Source: Microbacterium oxydans | GTDB taxonomy: Bacteria > Actinomycetota > Actinomycetes > Actinomycetales > Microbacteriaceae | Assembly: GCF_026559675.1 (NCBI RefSeq) | Contig: NZ_CP092891.1 | Coordinates: 3,596,001 to 3,660,000 of the forward strand | DNA: 64,000 nt | Reading direction: 5' to 3' | Shown here: piece by piece, positions 17,530 to 24,727 of the stretch | Position numbering within the stretch: position 1 is the first letter of the stretch | Layout of the letters: each line of letters begins with the position of its first letter | Program-made: the position numbers and the translations under genes | Notes under the pieces: generated by a model | What the model was told of the DNA's origin: nothing | Seen by the model: the letters and a program-made list of their open reading frames with translations, nothing else | The model's database searches: none

Positions 17530-17737
17530 CGGCGCCGACGCGATGCGGCACGGAGGAGCGGGGAGCGAAACGTCCCTCCTCTGCCTCGCCCCTCGCCCTT
17601 CCCCTGCGCGCCAGCCCCAGTCGGGCGTGTGCCGGTCGCAGCCCCAACCGCCACCGGCGCGCAGAAACGTACCAGCAGTCCGTTCACGCACCTGTTCCCG
17701 CCGCGTGAACGGCGACGGGCGGAGGGTGTCGCGCACG

Positions 17738-17758
17738 GGTTCTGCTCTGAGCAGAACC
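17738..17758. promoter_or_regulatory. 21-bp palindrome, candidate PopR operator
   Basis: GGTTCTGCTC and its exact complement flank a single central T. The core TCTGCT-CTG-AGCAGA matches the half-site arrangement reported for Streptomyces PopR (TCTGCC-N3-GGCAGA). It ends 26 bases before a TATCGT -10 box (17785-17790) and 37 bases before the popR-like ATG, a position suited to activation. The 266-base gap 17530-17795 holds no gene that I can support. Confidence 0.7.
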
Positions 17759-17795
17759 GCTCGAACCCTGTGAAGGCCGCGGATTATCGTGAGGC

Positions 17796-18149
17796 ATGGC
17801 CGACATCGTCCCGTTCCCGCGCTCCCCTCGTCCCGCCCGTCCGCAGCCCGGCGACCCCGAGCCGCTGTGGCGTCAGCTGCTCGGCGACCAGCTGCGTCGC
17901 CGACGCCACGACCGCGAGGAGACGCTGAGCGAGACGGCCGAGAAGGCCGGCGTCTCGCCCCAGTACCTCTCCGAGGTCGAACGCGGGCTGAAGGAGCCGT
18001 CCAGCGAGATGATCGCCGCGATCGCCGGCGCCCTCGACACGAGCCTCATCGAGCTGACGAGCGCCGTGGCCGACGAGCTGCGGTCGGTGCCGGTGTCCGC
18101 CGTGGTGTCGGTGTCCGCCGCGCGCGGCACCTTCGCCCTCGCCGCCTGA
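17796..18149 (+). CDS. popR: PopR/ClgR-like XRE activator of clpP genes
   Basis: A 117-residue regulator with one Cro/CI HTH (about 28-85). The recognition region VSPQYLSEVERGLKEPSS is the form seen in ClgR/PopR, the actinobacterial activators of clp genes. The C-terminus is ...TFALAA, the same last four residues as the ssrA degradation tag. PopR of Streptomyces is known to be degraded by ClpP dependent on C-terminal alanines. It lies convergent to and 18 bases from a two-gene clpP operon, and a matching palindrome precedes it. Message probably leaderless (TATCGT five bases before ATG). Confidence 0.82.
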   Translation: MADIVPFPRSPRPARPQPGDPEPLWRQLLGDQLRRRRHDREETLSETAEKAGVSPQYLSEVERGLKEPSSEMIAAIAGALDTSLIELTSAVADELRSVPVSAVVSVSAARGTFALAA

Positions 18150-18167
18150 GCTGCCCGCACTCGATCG

Positions 18168-18761
18168 TCACGCGGCCCGCGGCCCCAGCACGGTGTCGAT
18201 CAGCCCGTAGCCGAGGGCGGCCGTGGCGGTGAACACCCGGTCGCGGTCGGTGTCGGCGCGGAGCTCGGCGACCGTCCGGCCGCTGTGCCGGGCGAGGATC
18301 TCCTCCATGTCGGAGCGCACCCGCACCACCTCGTCGGCCGCGAGGATCAGGTCCGGGATCGCACCGCGCGACTGGCCGGCCGGCTGATGCAGCACGATGC
18401 GGGCGTGCGCGAGCGCGGCCCGCTCCCCGGGAGCACCGGCGGCGACGAGCAGGGCCGCGGGGCCGATGGCCTGGCCGACGCACGTCGTCGCGATGCGCGG
18501 ACGGATGTGCTGCATCGTGTCGTAGATCGCGAGCGCCGCGCCCGGATCGCCGCCCTCGCTGTTGATGTAGAACTGGACGCCCGACTCGGGGCTGTCCGCG
18601 TCGAGGTGCAGCAGCTGCGCGATGAGAGCGTTCGCGACGCCCGCGTCGATGCCGGTGCCGAGGTAGATGACCCGCTCCGCGAGCAGGTGCGAGTAGACGT
18701 CCATGATGCGCTCGCCTCGGGGATGCTGCGCGATGACGTTCGGGATCGTGTAGCCGCTCAT
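18168..18761 (-). CDS. clpP: ClpP-like subunit lacking the catalytic serine
   Basis: A 197-residue ClpP-fold protein and second gene of the operon. The oxyanion region (YINSEGGDPG), H125 (IVLHQPAG) and an aspartate of DTDRDRVF are present. The nucleophile motif G-Q-A-A-S-M-G-A reads GQAIGPAA, so Ser is replaced by Gly at residue 100. It cannot act as a serine protease and probably forms mixed rings with its partner, like ClpR of cyanobacteria and plastids. The ATG at 18761 overlaps the partner's stop by 4 bases, favouring equal synthesis. It corresponds by context to one member of the Streptomyces ClpP3/ClpP4 pair. Confidence 0.9.
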   Translation of the reverse strand: MSGYTIPNVIAQHPRGERIMDVYSHLLAERVIYLGTGIDAGVANALIAQLLHLDADSPESGVQFYINSEGGDPGAALAIYDTMQHIRPRIATTCVGQAIGPAALLVAAGAPGERAALAHARIVLHQPAGQSRGAIPDLILAADEVVRVRSDMEEILARHSGRTVAELRADTDRDRVFTATAALGYGLIDTVLGPRAA

Positions 18762-19375
18762 GCGTCCGCCCCCAGCCCGACGCGCGCGCGTCGTCGCGGC
18801 ATCACCTCGGCGATCGAGGCCACGATCCCGTCGATGAACCCGTACTCCTGGGCCTCTCCCGCGGTGTACCACCGGTCGTGCAGCGAGTCCTCGAAGATGC
18901 GCGCGATGGGCTGACCGGTGTCGTCGGAGATGAGTCCGAGCACGGTGTCGCGCATGTGCCGCAGGTCGTCGGCCTGCGTCTCGAGCTCGCCCGCAGAACC
19001 GCCGATGCCCGCGGACCCCTGATGCATGAGGATCCGCGCGTGCGGCAGCGCCCGCCGCTTGCCCGGGGTGCCGGCCGAGAGCAGGAACTGCCCCGCACTG
19101 CAGGCGAGCCCGAGCGCCAGGGTCGCGACGTCGTTGGGGATGAGCCGCATGATGTCGCGGATCGCGAGCATCGACGGCACCGAGCCGCCCGGCGAGTGGA
19201 TCCAGAGGGCGATGTCGGCGGTCGGATCCTCGGCCGAGAGCGCGAGCAGCTGCGTCATCAGCAGCGTGCCGTTGTCGTCGTCGAGAGCGCCGTCGAGCAC
19301 GAGCACCCGCTCGTGGAACAGCGCGCGCCGGGCCTCGGGGCCGAACTGCGGGATGGAGGGGTTGTCTTCGCTCAT
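18758..19375 (-). CDS. clpP: ClpP-like protease subunit with intact catalytic triad
   Basis: A 205-residue Clp protease proteolytic subunit. S93 in GLACSAGQFLLSAG, H118 in RILMHQGSAG and D167 in SLHDRWYTAGEA form the expected triad, and the oxyanion/handle strand IHSPGGSV is present. First gene of the operon. It starts at ATG 19375; an in-frame extension upstream only translates tandem repeats and is rejected. As the sole active subunit it would supply proteolysis for a hetero-ring with the serine-less partner, working with a Clp ATPase encoded elsewhere. The upstream 189-base region holds two tandem repeat arrays. Confidence 0.92.
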   Translation of the reverse strand: MSEDNPSIPQFGPEARRALFHERVLVLDGALDDDNGTLLMTQLLALSAEDPTADIALWIHSPGGSVPSMLAIRDIMRLIPNDVATLALGLACSAGQFLLSAGTPGKRRALPHARILMHQGSAGIGGSAGELETQADDLRHMRDTVLGLISDDTGQPIARIFEDSLHDRWYTAGEAQEYGFIDGIVASIAEVMPRRRARVGLGADA

Positions 19376-19414
19376 GTCCCCAGCATCCGCCGCCGGGTCC
19401 GACGCCGGGGTGGA

Positions 19415-19459
19415 TTCTGCCCTGAGCGGCTCTGCTCTGAGCGGTGCTGCTCTGAGCGG
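19415..19459. repeat. Three tandem 15-bp repeats in clpP upstream region
   Basis: Units at 19415 (TTCTGCCCTGAGCGG), 19430 (CTCTGCTCTGAGCGG) and 19445 (TGCTGCTCTGAGCGG) repeat every 15 bases. The shared TCTGCtCTGAGC core equals most of the palindrome before the PopR-like gene, so these are candidate regulator sites 40-84 bases upstream of the clpP start. Confidence 0.75.
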
Positions 19460-19461
19460 TG

Positions 19462-19496
19462 CTGTCCGACGACACTGTCCGACCACGCTGTCCGAC
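19462..19496. repeat. Three 13-bp-spaced copies of CTGTCCGAC
   Basis: CTGTCCGAC begins at 19462, 19475 and 19488, spaced 13 bases apart and directly abutting the 15-bp array. It is unrelated to the TCTGC core. Function unknown. Confidence 0.75.
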
Positions 19497-19564
19497 CACG
19501 CCGTGCCGAAGCGGATGCCGGTGGGGCGGCATCCGCTTCGAGGTGGGACGGGGATGGGGTGGGG

Positions 19565-20998
19565 TCAGGCGGCGAGCGCCAGGGACCGGCGGTGCGTGAT
19601 GCGGTGACCGACCCAGAAGCCGATCGCGATCAGCCCTGCCAGCGCGATGCCGAGGATCCAGGGCAGCATCGACGGTGCGGCGCCGGCGGTCGCGGTCGCG
19701 AGCGTGCCCGAGCCGTCGGCGATGAGGCCGTTGCCCGTCGCGAGGTCGGCGGCGCCGGCTTCGAGCTTGTCGCCACCCGCAGCGAGGTCGCCCGAGCCTG
19801 CCGCCAGGGTGTCCGCACCGTCGGAGAGCTTTCCGATTCCGGCGTTGAGGTCCTCGGCACCGGACTGCAGCGTGCCCACCCCGGTGGCGAGCGTGCTCGC
19901 GCCGTCGTTCAGCCGGCTGGCCCCCGCATCGAGCTTTGCCGTGCCGGCGTACAGGGAGGACGCTCCGGTGGACAGCGTCTGCAGACCGGAGGCGAGCTTG
20001 GTCGCACCGGCCGTGAGCTGCGAGGTGCCCGACTGCAGGGCGATCGACCCGGCGACGAGCGCAGGAGCCCCCTGCGGGGAGACGAGCGCCACGGTGCCCG
20101 GCCACTTCTTCGCCGGGTCGCCGTTGACGATGGCGCCGACCCCGGCGGTGACGCGGGCCGATCCATCGGCGGCGGCGACGAGTCCCTGGGCGAGGGCGGG
20201 AGCGGCGGCCGCCGGCGCGGCCAGGGCGTCGACCTCCTTGTCGACCCCCGCGGCGAGCGCCGCGAGACCCTGCAGCCTCGGGTTCTGCGGGTCGGCGGCG
20301 AGCATCCCGGCGAGGGCGTCGGCGAGCTGCTGCGAGTGTCCGGGGGCCGTGGCCGCGAGGCCCTCGAGCGCCGCCTTCGAGTCGGGGTGCGCGAGCTGCT
20401 GCACCTTCGCGTCCACCTTCGCGTGCAGGGCCTCGGAGAGCGTGGTCGCGCCGTCGAGGACGCCGTTCGAATACCGGTGCGCCCCGTCGACACCGGCCGC
20501 GAGCCGGGCGGTGCCGTCGGCCAGGGTCTGCGCCCCGGCATCCGCCTTCGCCAGCTTCGCCGCGAGCTCCTGCGCTCCGTCGAGGGCGGACTGCGCACCG
20601 CCGCTGACCCGGCCCGCCCCGTCCACGGCGCTGGCCGCACCGGCGGCCAGGGTGCCGGCCCCTTCGGCGAGGTCCGTCGCGCCGGCGGCCGCCTTCGTGG
20701 CGCCGTCGCTCAGCTTCTGCGAACCCGTTTCCGCGGTGGCCGCGCCGGCAGAGAGCTCGTCGCTGCCGTCGGCGAGCCGATCGGCACCGGAGGACAGATC
20801 AGCGGCACCGGCGGCGAGATCGGCAGAACCGTCCTTCGCGGACGTGGTGCCGACCGCGAGTTCGGAGGCGCCGGCGGCGATCCTGCTGGTCGTCGCGAAG
20901 AACAGGATCACCATCGCGGCCAGCAACAGGCTGAGCACGATCACCGCGATGCGCATGCCGGTTCCGTGGGTGTGAGCGTGGGGCTTCGTACTCGTCAT
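19565..20998 (-). CDS. YhgE/Pip-like membrane protein with heptad L-x-x-G repeats
   Basis: A 477-residue protein with one N-terminal membrane helix (about 16-37), a very long extracytoplasmic segment and one C-terminal helix (about 442-465) followed by a basic tail. The middle is built of seven- or fourteen-residue repeats of the type L-x-x-G-A-x-x (for example TLAAGAASAVDGAG), characteristic of the 'X-X-X-Leu-X-X-Gly heptad repeat' proteins. These resemble the repeat region of YhgE/Pip and the ESX toxin-export protein EsaA. Probably forms a long helical stalk at the cell surface. Possibly co-transcribed towards the clpP operon, which follows after 189 bases. Confidence 0.8.
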   Translation of the reverse strand: MTSTKPHAHTHGTGMRIAVIVLSLLLAAMVILFFATTSRIAAGASELAVGTTSAKDGSADLAAGAADLSSGADRLADGSDELSAGAATAETGSQKLSDGATKAAAGATDLAEGAGTLAAGAASAVDGAGRVSGGAQSALDGAQELAAKLAKADAGAQTLADGTARLAAGVDGAHRYSNGVLDGATTLSEALHAKVDAKVQQLAHPDSKAALEGLAATAPGHSQQLADALAGMLAADPQNPRLQGLAALAAGVDKEVDALAAPAAAAPALAQGLVAAADGSARVTAGVGAIVNGDPAKKWPGTVALVSPQGAPALVAGSIALQSGTSQLTAGATKLASGLQTLSTGASSLYAGTAKLDAGASRLNDGASTLATGVGTLQSGAEDLNAGIGKLSDGADTLAAGSGDLAAGGDKLEAGAADLATGNGLIADGSGTLATATAGAAPSMLPWILGIALAGLIAIGFWVGHRITHRRSLALAA

Positions 20999-21211
20999 CG
21001 AGAACTCCCGAGGTCAGTGGCGTCGTTGCCACCGGCGACTGTATGGGTGCGGTCGATCGCGACCCTCGGATTTGCCGTTCGAAACCAAGTCTCATGCCAC
21101 CTGGGACTCAGTTTCTTGTGGTGAGTGCACAAAGCCGCGCCCGCGCGCCTGTGCCCTCCCCGAAAACCGGCCGTAACATCGCGGACTCACGGTCCGCCTA
21201 CCCTCGTGCTC

Positions 21212-21685
21212 ATGGTGAAGCAGAAGACGCCGGCCTGGCAGTGGTCGGAGGACGGGCTCAACTTCCGGACGCGCAAGTGGGTGCGGCCGGAGGATCTCAA
21301 CGCGAACGGATCACTGTTCGGCGGGAGCCTGCTGAAGTGGATCGACGAGGAGGCGGCGATCTACGCGATCGTGCAGCTGGGCAACTACCGCGCGGTGACC
21401 AAGCACATCTCCGAGATCAACTTCGAGGCCTCGGCCGTGCAGGGCGACCTGATCGAGATCGGCCTGCAGGCCACGCATTTCGGCACGACCTCGCTCACCA
21501 TGCGCGCCGTGGCCCGCAACATGATCACGCGCAAGCGCATCCTGACGATCGACAAGATCGTCTTCGTGAGCCTCGACGAGGACGGCGTCCCCACGCCGCA
21601 CGGCTACCGCGAGATCACCTACGACCGCGATCGCATGCCCACCGAGCGCATCGCCACCGGCACGATCCGGCTGCCCTCGATCTGA
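21212..21685 (+). CDS. Acyl-CoA thioesterase, single hot-dog domain
   Basis: A 157-residue cytosolic thioesterase that releases CoA from fatty acyl-CoA. The YciA/BFIT-type signature is visible: RPEDLNANGSLFGGSLLKWID (given in short: DLNANGSLFGG and KWIDEEAA), with N and D/E in the expected catalytic places. ATG 21212 follows GTGCTC; a longer opening from 21125 adds a proline-rich leader without similarity and is rejected. Its 3' two-thirds (21311-21685) is also covered on the other strand by the extended frame of the convergent PLP gene. Confidence 0.88.
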   Translation: MVKQKTPAWQWSEDGLNFRTRKWVRPEDLNANGSLFGGSLLKWIDEEAAIYAIVQLGNYRAVTKHISEINFEASAVQGDLIEIGLQATHFGTTSLTMRAVARNMITRKRILTIDKIVFVSLDEDGVPTPHGYREITYDRDRMPTERIATGTIRLPSI

Positions 21686-22966
21686 CGCACGTCCGCCGAA
21701 CCGCCGAGCCACCTCCTCAGGCGCGAACCGCCCCCGGTGTGTCGCGCGGGAGGGGGTGACCCGGTCGGAGAGGGGCGGCTCGACGTCGAGGGCCGTGACC
21801 CCCGCGAACGCCTGGGCGAGGTCGGCGATCAGATCGTCCACGTCCTCGAGCCCGATCGACAGACGCAGCACATCGGCGGCGGGGCGCGCCTCCGGCGGGA
21901 CCGGGCGGTGCGTGAGCGCGGCCGGATGCTGGATCAGCGAGTCGACGCCGCCGAGCGAGACCGCGTGCGTGAACAGGCGCGTCGCCGAGGTGATCGCGGA
22001 TGCCGCGGCGAATCCGCCCCGCATCCGCATCGCGATCATCGCCCCCGTCCCGCGCATCTGCCGTTCGAGGATGCCGCGCGGATCCCCGTCGAGCCCCGGA
22101 TAGAAGACCTCGGCGACCTCGGGGCGGTCGATCAGCCACTGCACCACCCGTCGCGCGCTCTCCTGCTGGTGCCGCACCCGCACCGGCAGGGTCGTGAGTC
22201 CGCGGTGCAGCAGGTACGCCCCGAGCGGATGAAGCAGCCCCCCGGTCACCGCCCGCACGCGGCGCAGCGCCTCCGCGGTCTCTTCGCTGCAGGCGACGAC
22301 TCCGGCGATCACATCACCGTGGCCGCCGAGGTACTTGGTGGCGCTGTGCAGCGACATCGCGGCGCCCAGGTCGATCGGGTCCTGCAGCACCGGGGTCGCG
22401 AACGTGTTGTCGACGACGACCGGCACCGCCCCGGCTTGGCGCACCACGTCGGCGATGTCGGCGATGTCGAGCGTGGGGTTCGCCGGGGTCTCCACGACGA
22501 CGAGTCCGGTGTCGGGCCGCACGGATGCCGCCACCTCGTCGGGGTGGCAGTACGTGGTCTCGACGCCGAGCAGCCCGGAGCCGAGCAGGTGATCGGTGCC
22601 GCCGTAGAGCGGACGCACCGCGACGACGTGACGGGCCCCGGTCGCACCGGTGTGCGCGAGGATCACGGCCGTCATCGCGGCCATGCCGGAGGCAAACGCG
22701 ACCGCGGCCTCCGCGTGCTCGAGCTCGGCGAGCGCCTCCTCGAAGCGGGCGACCGTGGGGTTCCACAGCCGGGCGTAGACCATGCTGCCGTCGGCCGGTG
22801 GGCGGCCGCCCGTCGCCATCGCCTCGTACGAGTCGCCTCCGCGCTCGATATCGGGGAGCGGGTTCGTCGTGGACAGGTCGATCGGCAGCGCGTGGACCCC
22901 GAGACCCTCGAGATCGGAGCGCCCGCTGTGGACGGCGACGGTGTCAGGATGCAGCGGTGCAGTCAT
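21311..22966 (-). CDS. Trans-sulfuration PLP enzyme with abnormal C-terminal read-on
   Basis: Residues 1-389 are a complete cystathionine gamma-synthase/methionine gamma-lyase-type enzyme. PLP lysine K211 lies in SLHSATKYLGGHGD, the N-terminal ATG is at 22966, and the usual C-terminal motif LSIGLEDVDDLIADL is present. The family normally stops there at about 380-400 residues. Here the frame stays open for another 160 residues, of which the last 125 are antisense to the thioesterase gene and look non-natural (His/Asp/Arg-rich). The true stop has probably been lost by an indel between about 21717 and 21800. The gene is divergent from an Lrp regulator that probably controls it. Confidence 0.85.
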   Translation of the reverse strand: MTAPLHPDTVAVHSGRSDLEGLGVHALPIDLSTTNPLPDIERGGDSYEAMATGGRPPADGSMVYARLWNPTVARFEEALAELEHAEAAVAFASGMAAMTAVILAHTGATGARHVVAVRPLYGGTDHLLGSGLLGVETTYCHPDEVAASVRPDTGLVVVETPANPTLDIADIADVVRQAGAVPVVVDNTFATPVLQDPIDLGAAMSLHSATKYLGGHGDVIAGVVACSEETAEALRRVRAVTGGLLHPLGAYLLHRGLTTLPVRVRHQQESARRVVQWLIDRPEVAEVFYPGLDGDPRGILERQMRGTGAMIAMRMRGGFAAASAITSATRLFTHAVSLGGVDSLIQHPAALTHRPVPPEARPAADVLRLSIGLEDVDDLIADLAQAFAGVTALDVEPPLSDRVTPSRATHRGRFAPEEVARRFGGRASDRGQPDRAGGDALGGHAIAVVGDLAVAVRRGDAVLVEAHEDDLVDRQDALARDHVAGHGAHGERGRAEMRGLQADLDQVALHGRGLEVDLGDVLGHRAVVAQLHDRVDRRLLVDPLQQAPAEQ

Positions 22967-23078
22967 GCTTCCACGTTGCCGGAATCACGAGGAATCCGCA
23001 GGAAGTCGACAGGATCCGCCATGATTCCGAGGGAGAACGCTATTCTGTGCAGAACCTGACGGGCAAGGAGGCCTGACG

Positions 23079-23546
23079 TTGGCGAAAGCACAACTCGACG
23101 AGATCGATCTCGACCTGCTCGCGATCCTCAGCCGCGATGCCGAGACGACCAACAAGGCGCTGGCGCATCGACTCGGACTCGCCGAGTCGACCTGTGCCCA
23201 CCGGGTGCGGGCATTGCGTGAGCGCGGCGTGATCCGCGACACCCGCATCCGCATCGACGGGGCGGCGCTCGGCTTCCCGCTGCAGGCGATCATCAAGGTG
23301 CGCCTCGCGAACCACACCGGCGACAAGGTGACGGCGCTCTTCGACGCTCTGGCCGCCATCCCGCGGGTGCTGCAGGTGTTCCACGTCGCCGGCGTCGACG
23401 ACTTCCTCGTGCACGTGGCGGTGCAGGACGCGACGGCGCTCCGCGACATCGTGCTCGAGCACATCACGGTCCATCCGGTCGTGCGTGGCACCGAGACCCA
23501 GCTGGTGTTCGAGCTGCGCGACGGACCGGGAGTCCTCGCCCGCTAG
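23079..23546 (+). CDS. Lrp/AsnC-family transcriptional regulator
   Basis: A 155-residue leucine-responsive-type regulator with an N-terminal HTH (KALAHRLGLAESTCAHRVRA) and a C-terminal RAM ligand-binding domain. It starts at TTG 23079 behind a strong AAGGAGG (23065-23071). Divergent from the trans-sulfuration enzyme with 112 bases between them, so it probably senses an amino acid such as methionine or cysteine and controls that gene; this assignment is inferred from position only. Confidence 0.9.
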   Translation: MAKAQLDEIDLDLLAILSRDAETTNKALAHRLGLAESTCAHRVRALRERGVIRDTRIRIDGAALGFPLQAIIKVRLANHTGDKVTALFDALAAIPRVLQVFHVAGVDDFLVHVAVQDATALRDIVLEHITVHPVVRGTETQLVFELRDGPGVLAR

Positions 23547-23564
23547 CACTCGGTCCCGCTCACC

Positions 23565-24122
23565 TCACCGGGCGGCGGCCACCACCTCGACGAGCTCTTC
23601 GGCCACGGCATCGAAGCGGTCGATGGCCCCTTCGGCGCGCGCCACGATCACGGCACCCTCGCTCGCGGCGATCAGCAGGGACGCGAGCGACGCTGCTCTC
23701 GCCGACGGGACGCCACCCGTCGCGAGGAGATCCGTCAGTATCCCCTGCCACTCGCGGAACACGGCGGCGGCCTTCTCCACGAGCGGCTCCGCGTCGGCGG
23801 CGACGGTCACCGCGACGACCGCACAGCCGGCGGAGAAGTCGGAGGCCGACAGCACATCGCGCCAGAGCTGCACGAACGCACGTGCCACGTCGGGGGCGCT
23901 CTCCCCCCGATGGCGCTCCAGCTCATCCATCGCCCGCGCCTGAGCGAGGGCGAGCGCCTCAGCCACCAGCTGATCCTTGCCCTCGGGGAAGTGATGGTAG
24001 ATGGATCCGCGCGGTGCACCGGAGGCGGCGAGCACCTCGGAGAACGACGCGCCCTGCAGCCCGCGCTTGGCCAGCAGCAGCGCCGCCGTGCGCACCATCT
24101 TCTCGCGCGTCTCCGTGACCAT
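23565..24122 (-). CDS. TetR-family repressor
   Basis: A 185-residue regulator. HTH residues about 8-55 include FSEVLAASGAPRGSIYHHFP, and the C-terminal domain resembles the LmrA/YxaF (TetR_C) type with ADFSAGCAVVAV-like helices. ATG 24122 is chosen because an earlier in-frame ATG (24155) lies inside the palindromic operator. Divergent from the tautomerase-like gene. Two near-identical palindromes in the gap are its likely sites, giving autorepression and control of the neighbour. Confidence 0.9.
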   Translation of the reverse strand: MVTETREKMVRTAALLLAKRGLQGASFSEVLAASGAPRGSIYHHFPEGKDQLVAEALALAQARAMDELERHRGESAPDVARAFVQLWRDVLSASDFSAGCAVVAVTVAADAEPLVEKAAAVFREWQGILTDLLATGGVPSARAASLASLLIAASEGAVIVARAEGAIDRFDAVAEELVEVVAAAR

Positions 24123-24140
24123 CTCACCCTCCGCATTGAC

Positions 24141-24184
24141 TATGACGACAGTCATATCCTACAGTTCTATGACGGTCGTCATAG
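24141..24184. promoter_or_regulatory. Two TetR operator palindromes
   Basis: TATGACGACAGTCATA (24141-24156) and CTATGACGGTCGTCATAG (24167-24184) share TATGAC-N4-GTCATA. Their centres are 27 bases apart, and they lie between the TetR gene and the divergent tautomerase gene. The repeated consensus strongly suggests binding by the adjacent TetR protein. Confidence 0.85.
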
Positions 24185-24220
24185 TGACGCCCGATTTACA
24201 CATACCGGAAGGGGCTCACC

Positions 24221-24664
24221 ATGCCCATGATCGACATCTACGCCACCGCAGGCACGTTCGCCGATGCGCCCGCCCTCGCCCGGGAAGCGGCCACGATCGT
24301 GAAGGAGGTCGAGCAGGTGCCCGACATCCCGATGTTCCGTTCCAACACCGCCGCCTTCGTCCACGAACTGCCCCCGGGGAACCTCTCCGACGTCGACGGC
24401 TCCTCGCACCATGTCCGGGTGCAGGTGCTCACGAATGCCGGCGCACTCGACCGCGAGAAGCAGATCGCCGTCGTGCGCCGATTGACCGATCTCGTCGCAC
24501 GGGCTGCGGGTGACGAGGAACTCGCCCTGCGCACCTGGGTCACCCTCGGCGAAGCGACTCCCGGCGGATGGGGGCTCTGGGGCCACGCCCACACCAACGA
24601 CGAGATCGTCACCGCCGCCCGCTCCGAGATCGCCACCCTGCAGGGAGGAACACCCGCGTCTTGA
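24221..24664 (+). CDS. Tautomerase-superfamily protein
   Basis: A 147-residue protein beginning MPMIDIYATAGTF, which places a proline after the initiator as in 4-oxalocrotonate-tautomerase relatives, where Pro is the catalytic base; here an internal order M-P-M is seen. The WGLWGHAHTNDEI segment near the C-terminus is seen in related NAD(P)H-linked cluster proteins. Probably isomerises a small keto/enol compound. Expression is likely released when the divergent TetR repressor binds its inducer. Confidence 0.7.
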   Translation: MPMIDIYATAGTFADAPALAREAATIVKEVEQVPDIPMFRSNTAAFVHELPPGNLSDVDGSSHHVRVQVLTNAGALDREKQIAVVRRLTDLVARAAGDEELALRTWVTLGEATPGGWGLWGHAHTNDEIVTAARSEIATLQGGTPAS

Positions 24665-24727
24665 GCACCCGCGGCGGTGACGTGCGCGAGGATGGAACGC
24701 ACGTCAGCAAGGGAGCACAGGAGCACC

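Noticed and set aside
17530..17795. Small frames in the gap before popR
   Set aside because: Arg/Pro/Ser-rich with no start context; the gap is better explained by the operator and repeat fragments.
19376..19486. N-terminal extension of the active ClpP (repeated APLRA peptide)
   Set aside because: It merely translates the tandem DNA repeats; ClpP homology and a good start begin at 19375.
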